From Methanogenium organophilum (GTDB lineage Archaea > Halobacteriota > Methanomicrobia > Methanomicrobiales > Methanomicrobiaceae): 64,000 nt of DNA. Of this stretch, positions 48,898-59,794 are shown piece by piece. How positions within the stretch are numbered: the first letter of the stretch is position 1; every line of letters starts with the position of its first letter. Made by a program: the position numbers and the translations under genes. The notes below the pieces were generated by a model that was not told the DNA's origin, made no database searches, and saw nothing but the letters and a program-made list of their open reading frames with translations. Location: positions 1-64,000 of the forward strand of contig NZ_CP113361.1 of NCBI RefSeq assembly GCF_026684035.1, given 5' to 3'.

Positions 48898-51111
48898 CTA
48901 TATTCTCAACGCAAACCACGCATCCCGCAGCCCTACGTTATATTGGGCGATGAACATGGCGTCTCCCACATCGATCACACTGTTTGTGTGGACGTCGGTC
49001 TTGGTGAACTGGTCAGTCCCAGGTGAAGGTTTCGGGGTGAAACCGACCACCTCCTTGAGCACCCGCAGGGTGTCAGCCTGGTTTACCTCTCCATCGTTAT
49101 TGGCATCACCAAGCAGGGGTGAAGTAACTATGATAAAGTCGGGCCGTGTGAAGGTGTCCTCACCTCCATTCACCGCGAGGGTGACCGTATAGGTGCCATC
49201 AGCAGTATAGACGTGTACCGGGTTTTGTTCGTCAGAAGTTGCGCCATCGCCGAAGGACCAGTGCCATTCCGTCGGCCCGCCGGAAGAGCGATCGGTGAAC
49301 TGCACAGTGAGGGGGGCAGTTCCACTGGTGACGCCGGCGGTGAAGGCCGCCACCGGTGCAGCAACCGAACCACTGCCCTCCAGTTTCACCACCCAGTAAT
49401 CACCGCTGCCATGGTTCCCGCTCACGTCGCCGTCGGTTGAAGTGGTATAACCAGCCACTGCGTATCCGCCGTCCACGGTCTGGACGATGCTGCGTGCATA
49501 ATCCCAACTGCTCCCACTGAGACACTTCTGCCACACTATGGTACCTGTGGAACTGAGCTTGACCACCCAGTAATCATATCCGCCATGGTTCCCGCTCACG
49601 TCGCTGTCGTCTGAATAGGTATAACCAGCCACTGCGTATCCGCCGTCCGCGGTCTGGACGATGCTGCGTGCGCGATCATCATTGCTCCCACCGAGACACT
49701 TCTGCCACACTATGGTACCTGTGGAACTGAGCTTGACCACCCATGAATCATAGCCGTTATGTTTCCCGCTCACGTCGCCGTCGGCTGATAAGGTATAACC
49801 AGCCACTGCATACCCGCCGTCCGTGGTCTGGACGGTGCTGTATGCATAATCATCACTGCTCCCACCGAGACACTTCTGCCACTCAATACCGGGGACCCCT
49901 CCAGAGGCTGCTAGGCTGGCATCCACAGTACTCGTTGTTCCTGCAGTCACTGAGACTGGTGTCGTGTAGTTCACGTAACCGGCCTTCGTCAGGGTCACCA
50001 CGTGGTTGCCGGCTGCAATATTGTTTGCGAGTAAGGCACAGCCGGGGTTGGTTGTACCATAGTAGATGCTGTCAACATAGACTGAGGCATACGACGGATT
50101 TGAGGAGATTGAGATAGAACCTGTGGTAGCCTGTGGGTCTGCAGTGAGTGTCGCTGTCACATAGCTAACCTGGTTTGCATGTATCTGGATAGTGTTTGCC
50201 CATTCCTGGTAGCCAGGCATGGTGATCTCAAGAGTGTGTACACCCTCGGAGATTCCGCTGATGGTCCGTGGGGCTGTACCCTTGTATGCACCATCCAGGT
50301 AGATGTTTGCATTGGATGGGGTGCTGGAAACAGAAAGCGTACCATATGTCACTTCTGCTGTCAGGGACGCATAGGTGGTCTGGGTCTGTCCAGCGACGAT
50401 GTTGATCGTATCCTGGTAGTCCTTATATCCTGAATAGGTAAGCCTCAGGTTGTTATTTCCAGCAGGGAGGTTTGAGACCGTTTGTGGGGTTGTACCATAG
50501 TATACACTGTTCACATAGACTGCTGCACCGGATGGGGTGCTGGAAACAGAAAGCGTACCATATGTCACTTCTGCTGTCAGGGACGCATAGGTGGTCTGGG
50601 TCTGTCCGGCGACGATGTTGATCGTATCCTGGTAGTCCTTATATCCTGAATAGGTAAGCCTCAGGTCATTGTTCCCTGCAGGGAGGTTGGATACTGTGTG
50701 TGGGGTCGTACCATAGTAAACACTGTTCACATAGACTGCTGCACCGGATGGTGAGGAGCTTACCTGGATGTTTCAGGTTGTGGGTGTATTTGGGTTTAAC
50801 GTCAGGTAGACAGACTGGTGTTCTCCCGGACTTGGTGTTGCTGGGAGAGACTGTGATGCAGACGAGTAGCCGGACTTTTCCGCCCTCACGGTGCTGTATG
50901 GAGCTGCGGTGGAATACACTCCGACACTCAGGACTCCACCTGTGGTTACTCCCTTGTATTCTCCGTCAAAGTAGATGGAACAGCCATCCACATTGGTGTA
51001 GACGTCATACCATCCCTGGTCACCGCCTATGGTGGTCGCAGCCAGTGCAGCAGGGACTGCAGCAGCGATGATGAGCATGCTTATGATAAGCACGTAAAAT
51101 TTTCGTACCAT
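48898..51111 (-). pseudogene. Exported PEGA / repeat / PKD / dockerin-like surface protein with an in-frame TGA
   Basis: One frame runs from ATG 51111 to the stop at 48898 (about 737 codons) and is broken only by a TGA at 50773-50775. Order: signal peptide (FYVLIISMLIIAAAVPAALA), a PEGA-like domain, then several PEGA repeats (two nearly identical 72-residue copies), three IEWQKCLGGSSDDYA-type propeller-like repeats, a PKD domain (TAPLTVQFTDRSSGGPTEWHWSFGDG) and a dockerin-like C-terminus (LGDANNDGEVNQADTLRVLKE). A Gly codon GGA changed to TGA would explain the break. The downstream part could only be made by readthrough or restart at a Met in a PEGA repeat. Confidence 0.8.
50341..50772 (-). 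repeat. Two tandem 216-bp PEGA-coding repeats
   Basis: The segments 50341-50556 and 50557-50772 are nearly identical. Each codes a 72-residue unit (PSGAAVYVNSVYYGTTP...NLPAGNN...SGYKDYQDTINIVAGQTQTTYASL). A recent duplication inside the surface-protein gene is the likely origin. Confidence 0.9.
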
Positions 51112-51289
51112 AGTAGTAAGTGAGCGGTTATTTTGCCGGATATAAATAATCTGCTGTTTCCATTCCCGGATGAATGAGCAATTTCTCAATTTTATGGGAA
51201 AAATTGTCTAAATGGGTGGGATTTTCCCAAATAAATATGTGGTATCTGTATTTCCTGTGTTCATGTCTGCAGAAGAAGATACAAGGGGA

Positions 51290-52430
51290 CAGTGCCACAA
51301 GCACACCGGCAGGCAGCATGAGTGAGGGGGATGACTGCCTGGGGACAGGTGAGAGGATGAGGTCGAGCCTGCTGTCACTTCAGTAACCTATGTCCATTCC
51401 GTGTAGCCTGAAAGCCGGACTGTCATGGTATATGATCCAGACATTACTTCATTTGAGATAACAGGGGTAATGCCTGCCTTTGCATTATTGAAATACACCT
51501 CTGCACCATTCGGGGATGAGGTGACAGAGAGCGTTCCGTATCCGGTGCCTGATGGGGAGATTTCGGCACTCACCGTTGTGGTCTGGCCAAAGTTGACGGT
51601 GACTGTCGAGACTGAATAATTATACCCGAAGAGGCAGACCATGACGGTATGGCTGCCTGCAGAAACTGCACTGATTATAAATGGTGTGCCTGGGGATGTA
51701 TGGGGCCCTCATAGGTTCCGTCCAGATAGATGGCGGCATAGGACAGGTTTTATGTGATAGATAGAGCACCTGTTGTCGGTGACTGCACTGGTATCTGTGT
51801 CGGGGAGACAGAGGTGACCTGACTCGGATAAACCCGCACTGACCCGATCCAGTCCTGATATCCGAGTCTGGTGAGTTCGACAAAGTATGGCCCTGCGGTG
51901 AGGCTACCTATCGTCTGGGTTGTTGTGCCGCGGAAATTCCCATCCAGATATTGGCCTTGGACGGTGAACTGGAGACCGAGATGATCCCACATGAGGTGGA
52001 TGGGACAAGGGATACACTTACCCTCGTTGTCTGGCCGCCGTAGACATAGACTTGTTGTGTATAGCTGTTATATCCGCTTGTGTTCCAGTCGGAGAGTGTA
52101 CTGGCCGTGCGTGAGGCCACGATATACGTTATCGACACATAGACACCGAGGCCCCGGTGGGGGATGTGAGGTTACTGAGAGGGTGCCGTAGGGCGGTGCG
52201 ATGGACGTCAGGGTGAGGGTGACAGAATATATTCCTCTTGGTGAGGGGCAGCGGGTAGGTTTGCATAGGCATTGTTATACCCTGCCTGGGATGCCATTGC
52301 CGGGGTGTATCAACCGTTACCTGAAGATACCCGCCTGATGTCCTGCCCATGTAGATTCCGTTAAAGTAGATCTCAACTGCATCCACATTGGTGTAGATAT
52401 CTTAGTGGGCAATGACTGAAATTGTGATGT
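51290..52430 (-). pseudogene. Decayed PEGA-domain surface-protein gene
   Basis: Minus-strand frames with PEGA sequence are spread over several registers: NVDAVEIYFNGIYMGRTSGGYL (about 52320-52390), GNFRGTTTQTIGSLTAGPYFVEL (about 51890-51940), then GYGTLSVTSSPNGAEVYFNNAKAGITP (about 51460-51540). Frameshifts and stops (for example TAA before DIYTNVDA and TAG after GYTEWT) break it at least five times. No single product is possible. It looks like an older relative of the neighbouring 48898-51111 gene. Confidence 0.75.
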
Positions 52431-53035
52431 CGAGTTTTGGGGATAGCAGTGTCGATGATTTCTGCTATTCCAATGGAATCATAGGCATTGGCTACTATGC
52501 CGAGGTGACCAACAGAAAGGATTGATTTTTCATTTAATCTATCACTGAAGGGCATATCTTAGGATATTTGCCTACGCTTACATAGATCTTTAGGTGGGTT
52601 AATTGCGTTGAGGATGGATTTTACTGCGGATACTGGGATCATAGACAACAACCAGGCTGTTCATAGACAACATAAGAAGTGCCCGGTTGCTCATAGACAT
52701 ACTCGCTATCTTGTATCAATCCCCAGCACTACCACTTCAGTATCATTGGTTAGCAATTCAATTTAGAGCACAAAAAAATAGTATCTATGTATCCCCCTCT
52801 GTTGTTGGGATAGGGAATAAATATGTGAATACTGACAGATTAAAAATCCGTCATTATTCTGAACTGATCCACCTGCGATTTGTCTAGCCAATGGTTAATT
52901 TATCTCAATCAAATCATGTTATTTCGATGAAAGGAGAACATTTCACGTTTGTCTGCAGAATGGAGGAGACTGAGAATTGGTCTATATGCCTAGTGTTCCT
53001 CTTAGTAAGTTAGAGGGATGGTAATGAAGTGGTGA
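52431..53035. other. AT-rich intergenic region, no gene seen
   Basis: Six hundred nt between two decayed surface-protein genes. No ORF with homology or a ribosome site was found. It holds two approximate copies of an ATAGACAAC/CATAGACA word around 52640-52700. Confidence 0.5.
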
Positions 53036-53103
53036 ATATGATAACATATTCGGCAGGCATTGCCGATTCTCCCCATTTACTCTTAAAAAAGCAAAATAAT
53101 TTA

Positions 53104-54408
53104 CTATATTCTCAACGCAAACCACGCATTCCGCAGCCCTATGTTATATTGGGCGATGAAAATTGCATCTCCCACATCAATCACACCATTTGCATGGACG
53201 TCGGTCTTGGTGAACAAGTCGGTTCCAGGTGAAGGTTTCGGGGTGAAAACGACCACCTCCTTGAGCACCCGCAGGGTATCGGCTTGGTTTACCTCACCAT
53301 TGTCGTTTGCATCGCCAAGCAGGAGTGAAGTAACTCTGATGAAGTCAGACTGTGTGAATGTGTCTTCACCCCCATTCACCGCAAGGGTGACTGTATAGAT
53401 GCCATCGGAAGTATAGACATGTACCGGGTTTTGTTCGTTAGAGCAACATCGCCAAATGTCCAGTTCCAGGTGTCAGGAGCGCCCGTAGAGGTGTCAGTGA
53501 ACTGCACGGTGAGAGGAGCTTTGCCACCAGTAATATTGACATTGAAATTTGCTTCAAGTGGAGGAACGGTGGCAATGACGTATCCCAACTTTGTTTCAGT
53601 GTCACTTCCCGCGTCATTGGTTGAGGTAAGTGAGACCGTGTAGGTGCTTTCATCAGTATAGGTGTGGATTGGGTTCTGATCCGTTGAGATTGCACTGTCG
53701 CCGAAGGACCAGTTCCAAGTGTTGGATCGTTGGTGGAAGTATCCGTGAACTGGACGACAAGTGGAGCAGTGCCAATAGTAGGTGTGCCAGTGAAGGCGGC
53801 AACTGGTTCATGTGTCAGGGCGAAGGTTACCTCTTTCGTTTCACCGTCTGTCAGGTTAACTGCCCTATATTCCGGTGCGGAGGTATAACCTGCACGCACA
53901 ACGGTGATATTATACTCACCTGCAGGCTGATCACTGAAGATATGATTCGTAACTGCCGTGGTATTTACGCCATTCAGTGAGATTGCTGCACCCTCTGGAT
54001 CTGAATTGATAGTAAGGGTCACATTTCCAGTAGACTGCCACTGAAAAATAGGATACTGACACTTATATGTGAATACCCTCCATGGTTTCGAAGAATCAGC
54101 ATCATTACTGATGATACTTTCTGGCCAGTTAAGACCCTCTCCTTCTGTTCCGGTTATGAATGCATAGTCCCTGAATTTCGTTAAATCAGATATATGGGTG
54201 CCTAAACTGGTGCCGCTGTTAGTATAGCGATAAAAGTTCGTTATGATGCCAGCATCATTAACACCAACAAGACCGCCAGCAGAATAATCAGCAGTGGCAC
54301 TGCCCATTGCATAACAATTTGTTATGGTGCCAGCATCATTAACACCAACAAGACCGCCAGCAGAATAATCAGCAGTGGCATTGCCCGTTGCATAATATTT
54401 CGTTTTTA
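53104..54408 (-). pseudogene. Decayed GLUG / PEGA / PKD / dockerin-like surface-protein gene
   Basis: Reading down the minus strand: two GLUG repeats (ADYSAGGLVGVNDAG), a PEGA-like domain (TLTINSDPEGAAISLNGVNTT), two PKD domains and a dockerin-like C-terminus nearly the same as that of the 48898-51111 gene. Each PKD domain has an apparent 1-nt deletion (near 53717 and 53447), and the 5' end with the signal peptide is missing after about 54408. It is therefore both frameshifted and truncated. Confidence 0.8.
54241..54402 (-). repeat. Two tandem 81-bp GLUG repeats
   Basis: 54241-54321 and 54322-54402 differ at only a few bases and each codes 27 residues with AGGLVGVNDAG. They lie at the broken 5' edge of the surface-protein pseudogene. 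Confidence 0.9.
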
Positions 54409-54547
54409 TTGCAGCCTATTCTACCAACATTTCAATTAAAAAAATGCACATATATTGCTTTTTATTTTATTATATGGCCATATCTGTCCGTAATGGAAAA
54501 ATGACACCCTTGGCATTCGTGAGGTGGATGTTGCCTCTCATGACCTG

Positions 54548-54641
54548 GGTTGAATCCACTCAGAAAGGATTGGAACCATGCATTATAGGTCGTGTCTACG
54601 AACACGTTAATAGATATTCACGAGGTTGAATCCACTCAGAA
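54548..54641. repeat. Two copies of an 18-bp direct repeat
   Basis: GGTTGAATCCACTCAGAA is found at 54548-54565 and 54624-54641, 76 nt apart start to start. The rest of 54409-54712 has no supported gene. The spacing resembles one repeat-spacer unit but two short copies are not a CRISPR array. Confidence 0.85.
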
Positions 54642-54712
54642 GTCATATGAACTTCAATGCAATTTTCCTGATTGCAGTCACAGGAATATTTCAAAAAAAA
54701 GAGATGATGATA

Positions 54713-57700
54713 TTACTCAAATTTCAGCTCTGGCAACCCATCCACAATATCAACCGTCTGCACACTGACATTGATAACACTGAGAAGCAAATCTAAGATA
54801 TAACGGGGATTACCTACTTCTTTAGCCCAATCATTTGGGTCATTTGTAATTCCGCTGTCTTTATGAGTGCTTATCTGGTATCGTTCCATTATCCATTCAA
54901 CGGCACTTTTTCCATTTACTATGTATTGATATGCCTTGTCTGGTATTTCTGTAATTGAGATGGTATTGTTGTAGATGATAGTGTCCTTTTGGCCTTTTTT
55001 CGGGAATTTCATCTTATTAACTATGAAATATTCACCTTCAGTGCCCGTGACCTTCACATCAGAGCATGGTGGAACAGTCTCATAATTCAGGTGAAGATTT
55101 GCTAATTTTCGCCCAGCTTTGCTAAAACTCCAAAAATCGGTAATATTTTCAACTAAAGGTATTCTGGGGAGCATCTTTTTTAGGTCGTTTGAAAAGGTCT
55201 TGCGGTAATTAGGACAATGAAGTATGCCGTAAACATAATAAAATATGTCTTCTTTGGTTAAGCTGGATTCTCCATACTGCTTTTTCGCCTTTTCAAAAAT
55301 AAAATCACTTACCCCATCTCGCTTGATATATTTATTCAATGGTTCGGGTTCGTCTGCTTCAAAAATTGTTTTCTGAGACGGATTTATTTCTCTGTTTTTC
55401 TTATTTCCTAATTCTTCATAATAATACAGGGGAAAACATTGAGTGCCAGCGTCAAGGCAATTTAAATCTGGGATTGCATCAGTAATTAGAGCACTATTCT
55501 CTTTATTTCCTCCAATTCCCGATACGCAAATTACCTTATTTTCACTTTCCGAAGTAGGGTAAAGTTTAGGGATTTGATTAACCATATTATTTAACTGGCG
55601 ATTAAAATAGAGAAATTGCTTAAAAAATGGTCTATAAATACTTGTTTGAACCGAATTACTATCAAAAGTATATTTTTTTAGTTGATTAATGTCCTTTTTA
55701 TGTTCTCTTGTCCAGCCAAATTTTGTTGAATCGTAACAAATAAAATCTTCTGCAATTAATTTTTTATTTTGAGATTTCTTTAAGGAAAATACATCTACTT
55801 GAGAATTATAAAAATTAATAGTCTCCTTTATATTTTGAATTAATTCACTTTTTTTGGAATTATAACACCAAGCATCTTTAGATGTAGCCAAACCCCTCGA
55901 ATAAAAAGGTACAAAATATGATTTATTAGTATCATTCCCTTTTTTGTCTCCAATGGAGAGATATTCATTAAAGGCATTATTTCGCTGATTAATCCAGTCA
56001 CCTTCTTTATTTGGTGTTAGAATATCCCAATCCATTTCAGGATTCTCTACTGTCCCATATTTTTTAATGATTGTCAGCTTTTCTTCTCTATTTAGGTAAT
56101 CTCCAATATCATGATAATAGATGGTAGTTTTTTTATTGTTTTTTTGTGGGTTTTTAACGAGTAACGTTATAGATACCGTGGTTCTTGATCCAGAACCAAA
56201 TATTTTCCCTCCTTCTTTTCTACTTAACTCTCCAGAGGTTCGTTGGTTTCCTCGCAAATTAAAGACATAAATGCTGTTAAATTCTTTTTCCAAATTCTTT
56301 CTAAAGCCATCATGAGCATTACCATCAAGCCAACTACCATTGGAAACAAAACAGATTATACCACCATGATTTTCATCCAGCCTGTCAGATGACCAGCGAA
56401 AAGCCTTGATATAAGCATCGTATAATGACTGTTTTAAATTGGCAGATGAATCTTTGGCATAAGTGTCAGTAATGCGTTTTTCCAGAATTGGATATGACAT
56501 ATTCTGAGCATTATCATTAGCTGACTTCTGCCCAACTGAATAAGGAGGATTGCTCATTATCACCGTTATGGGTGTCTTTTGTTGGGCATTTACTCGTTCA
56601 CTATTTTTAGGGAAGAATTCAGAAATAAGGTGCTCACCTTCTTTGAACTCGCCCAACTGGAAAGTATCTGTTAAGCAAATGCCGTCAAAACTCTGGTATT
56701 CCTTTGTCTCTGGTAATAAATCGTGATAGGTATTTTCGATGTTGATGGCAGCGATATAATATGCCAGCAAAACGAGTTCGTTGGCGTGTATTTCACTCAA
56801 ATATTTGCGTTGTAAATCTTCAGGGTTTATCAGTCCACTTTGAAGCAATCTGGTGATGAATGTGCCAGTGCCGGTAAATGGATCAAGGATATGAACATTT
56901 TCGTCGGTAAGACTTCTATCAAATTCATTCCGCAAAACATCATCAACAGAATGCACAATAAAGTCCACCACTTCCACAGGGGTGTACACAATACCAAGCT
57001 GTTCGACCATCTTTGGGAAAGCGGATTTAAAGAATTTGTCGTAAAGCTCGACGATTACACGCTGTCTGCCCTCAGCATTATCGATATTAGATACCCTCAT
57101 TTTCACGGATTCATAGAAACTATCCAAGCTTTGAGTATCTTTTTCAATCGCCTGGGTTTCTAACAAATCAATCATTCGTTGCATTGATTTTGATATCGGA
57201 TTATGTTCTGCAAAGGAATAGTCTTGAAAAATAGCTTCAAAAACAGGTTTGGTTATCATATGTTGTGATAACATCTCAATAGCCTGTTCCCTGGTAATTG
57301 AGGGATTAATATTTTGCTGAAGTCCTGATAAAAACTCATCAAAAGTATCTTTGATATCCTCATTCTTTACCAGATTGTTTATGCGGCCTATTTGCTTTTC
57401 AGCAATATCTGCGACACTTTTAGCCCATTGTTCCCAATAAAGGCGGTCCCCAACTTTATTGACCATGCGGGCAAAAACCACACTTTGTAGCTCTTCAAAC
57501 TGCAATTGTAATTGTGTTTGTATGGTTTTGTCTCTCTCTTCATCTTCGACAAAAACAGGATTCCCCTTATCATCAAAGCTGATTTCAGGTCTTCCAACTA
57601 AAATATTGGTAGGTTTTTTCTTATTAAGATCAATCTTGTTAACCGTGGCATTAAAACGGTCATCATGAGCCCTGAGAGCATTTAAAACAGTCCAGACGAC

Positions 57701-59584
57701 TTTATATCGTGAATTATCATTTAATGCCCTTTCAGCAGGAATATCGCTTGGAACGATTACAGGGATAATTATGTAGCCATACTTTTTCCCTTCAGAAAGC
57801 CTCATTACACGACCAACAGACTGAACAACATCAATCTGAGAATTACGTGCAGATAAAAACATCACCGCATCTAAAGAAGGGACATCTACACCTTCACTTA
57901 AACATCTGACATTCGTAAGTATCCGGCACTCTTCACTGTCTTCTTTCAACCACCCTAATAAATTGTCGCGGGCTGTTGCATTCATCGTTCCATCAACATG
58001 GCGAGACTTCACATTGAGAATATTTTCTTGTATATCTTCAGGTAAATCGGCAATATATTTCTCAGGAACGTCATTGAAATTGACTGTAATTTCTTTGCTG
58101 ACTCTAATTGTTTGACAAAAGGCTACAGCCCTTTTCATTGGAAGAGGATCTGTCTCTTTTATAATTCCTTCGTCACCTAAGATCTGTTTTGATAAAGCAT
58201 TGACACAACCTATGAGCTTGGAAGCATCATCGGCACTTATTGAATGCTCATCGTCAGCCACCATTTTTTGTACAGATGGAGAAATATCCTTATCACTTAA
58301 AGTAAGAATTAACACCTTATAGTCGGCAAGTAATCCTTCATCCACTGCCTGACCAAAACCAATTCTGTACATCTCTTGCCCATACAGAGTTTCATCATCC
58401 ATGGAGCAGAGGACAGCATCGTGTGTATCCGCCTTACTTTTACTATCATCACTAAAAATACGGGGCGTGGCGGTCATGTAAAGGCGTTTTTTTGCCTTTA
58501 AAAATTCATTATCATGTACCTTTACAAAAGCAGATTCATCATTTCCAGCTAAAGTAACCCCTGTAGTACGGTGGGCCTCATCACAAACAATAAGATCAAA
58601 AATATTTCCCAGAATTGTTTGCGCCTTTGAAATTACATCTATGCTTTGATAGGTCGAAAAAACAACGGTAAGTCCATCGGTCCCGTTTTTTCCGATGTGT
58701 TCAAATTGTCTTATTATATTGTCAACATTAGTACTCGCTGGTAAGGCTAAGTTTACCACACTCGTAGTATCTATATCATTTTTTATGCCTTTCTTCTTTG
58801 AAACTTCAGTGTCAGAGCAGATACAAACGGCATTGATGGGTTCCTCAGCATCATAATACCATTCAGTTAAAGTCTGCCCCATAAGAGCAATAGAAGGAAC
58901 TAAGACCAGAATTAAGCCTTTACCCTCTGTTTCGTTCTCAGCAATTTTTAAGGCGGTGTATGTCTTGCCGGTCCCACAAGCCATAATGAGCTTTCCTCTA
59001 TCTTCCTCCAGAAAATGCTCATGAACATTATCCATAGCTTCTTTTTGATGAGGTCTAATCGTTTTTTTGGCTAGTCGTGCCTTAGGACCAAATATTCCTT
59101 TATCCAGACTTTCCCAGTCAATAGGAGCAGTTTCTAAATCAAGCAGATTAATCCGTGAGACAGGGGGATTCTGATTGTGTAGAGCTTCTTCAGCGTTCTT
59201 CCCCCATTTATTTGTTGTAGATATCCAAAGACGATGTGAAAATCTGACTTTTTCACTATTTCCTGTTGAAAATTCTCGACTCGATGTTGCTAAAAAAGAA
59301 TCTACATCTCCTTTGCTAATCGGAGTGTCTTCTTGATAGCATTTACACTGAATTGCCCAATATTCGTTATCTTTCGTTAAAGCAACAATATCAATACCTG
59401 TATCAGAACCACCAAGTTCATGTTTAAATGGGAATTCATTCCATAACCAAACCGTTTCAAATTTATTTTCATATATCGGGTTTGTTAGTAAGTATCCCTG
59501 CATAAGTCGTTCAAAGCGATTGCCTTTCTCAACTTCTGAAAAAGAGATATCCCGATGTTTGTTTAAGATGGTTTGGAATTTCAT
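54713..59584 (-). CDS. Single-chain restriction-modification enzyme (Type ISP-like: nuclease, helicase, N6-adenine methyltransferase, target recognition)
   Basis: This 1623-residue protein has in order: an Mrr-type PD-(D/E)XK nuclease (GGSDTGIDIV...WAIQCKCY, residues about 59-83), an SF2 translocase with Walker A MACGTGKT (201-208), DEAH (335-338) and helicase motif VI region VQSVGRVMRL, then a gamma-class methyltransferase with ILDPFTGTGTF and NPPYSVG, then a long C-terminal target-recognition part. This is the layout of LlaGI/LlaBIII enzymes, about 1570 residues. The whole R-M system is one polypeptide. GC is much lower than in the core genome, which supports transfer. The start at 59584 (MKFQTILNKH) is chosen by homology; 59656 is possible. 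Confidence 0.9.
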   Translation of the reverse strand: MKFQTILNKHRDISFSEVEKGNRFERLMQGYLLTNPIYENKFETVWLWNEFPFKHELGGSDTGIDIVALTKDNEYWAIQCKCYQEDTPISKGDVDSFLATSSREFSTGNSEKVRFSHRLWISTTNKWGKNAEEALHNQNPPVSRINLLDLETAPIDWESLDKGIFGPKARLAKKTIRPHQKEAMDNVHEHFLEEDRGKLIMACGTGKTYTALKIAENETEGKGLILVLVPSIALMGQTLTEWYYDAEEPINAVCICSDTEVSKKKGIKNDIDTTSVVNLALPASTNVDNIIRQFEHIGKNGTDGLTVVFSTYQSIDVISKAQTILGNIFDLIVCDEAHRTTGVTLAGNDESAFVKVHDNEFLKAKKRLYMTATPRIFSDDSKSKADTHDAVLCSMDDETLYGQEMYRIGFGQAVDEGLLADYKVLILTLSDKDISPSVQKMVADDEHSISADDASKLIGCVNALSKQILGDEGIIKETDPLPMKRAVAFCQTIRVSKEITVNFNDVPEKYIADLPEDIQENILNVKSRHVDGTMNATARDNLLGWLKEDSEECRILTNVRCLSEGVDVPSLDAVMFLSARNSQIDVVQSVGRVMRLSEGKKYGYIIIPVIVPSDIPAERALNDNSRYKVVWTVLNALRAHDDRFNATVNKIDLNKKKPTNILVGRPEISFDDKGNPVFVEDEERDKTIQTQLQLQFEELQSVVFARMVNKVGDRLYWEQWAKSVADIAEKQIGRINNLVKNEDIKDTFDEFLSGLQQNINPSITREQAIEMLSQHMITKPVFEAIFQDYSFAEHNPISKSMQRMIDLLETQAIEKDTQSLDSFYESVKMRVSNIDNAEGRQRVIVELYDKFFKSAFPKMVEQLGIVYTPVEVVDFIVHSVDDVLRNEFDRSLTDENVHILDPFTGTGTFITRLLQSGLINPEDLQRKYLSEIHANELVLLAYYIAAINIENTYHDLLPETKEYQSFDGICLTDTFQLGEFKEGEHLISEFFPKNSERVNAQQKTPITVIMSNPPYSVGQKSANDNAQNMSYPILEKRITDTYAKDSSANLKQSLYDAYIKAFRWSSDRLDENHGGIICFVSNGSWLDGNAHDGFRKNLEKEFNSIYVFNLRGNQRTSGELSRKEGGKIFGSGSRTTVSITLLVKNPQKNNKKTTIYYHDIGDYLNREEKLTIIKKYGTVENPEMDWDILTPNKEGDWINQRNNAFNEYLSIGDKKGNDTNKSYFVPFYSRGLATSKDAWCYNSKKSELIQNIKETINFYNSQVDVFSLKKSQNKKLIAEDFICYDSTKFGWTREHKKDINQLKKYTFDSNSVQTSIYRPFFKQFLYFNRQLNNMVNQIPKLYPTSESENKVICVSGIGGNKENSALITDAIPDLNCLDAGTQCFPLYYYEELGNKKNREINPSQKTIFEADEPEPLNKYIKRDGVSDFIFEKAKKQYGESSLTKEDIFYYVYGILHCPNYRKTFSNDLKKMLPRIPLVENITDFWSFSKAGRKLANLHLNYETVPPCSDVKVTGTEGEYFIVNKMKFPKKGQKDTIIYNNTISITEIPDKAYQYIVNGKSAVEWIMERYQISTHKDSGITNDPNDWAKEVGNPRYILDLLLSVINVSVQTVDIVDGLPELKFE

Positions 59585-59794
59585 GTTTTGTTCAAGTCCC
59601 TCAATAAAAGTAACTTTGACATCAACGTATATATGCACGAAGATTTGGTCAGGCAAAATATTTTCAGTTATTCTTACATTATTCGACGATACGGCAGCTG
59701 TTTTAGAATTCCGTGTCGCAGGCTGAAAAGATGCTGTGCAAATCAGGTTGTAACGCCATCACAGAGGGTATAACAGTGGAAAAAATGAGGGGTA

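Noticed and set aside
49743-50117. Plus-strand ORFs across the PEGA and PKD coding region
   Set aside because: They are antisense to the strong surface-protein frame and rich in Arg/Ser/Cys, typical of shadow frames.
50773-50775. TGA read as selenocysteine
   Set aside because: No cysteine homologue at this place (Gly is expected from the repeat) and no SECIS-like hairpin was noticed; nonsense mutation is simpler.
52687-52887. 66-codon plus-strand ORF
   Set aside because: No homology, no ribosome site, located in decayed AT-rich DNA.
54548-54641. CRISPR array
   Set aside because: Only two 18-bp copies, no dyad symmetry like known repeats and no cas genes nearby.
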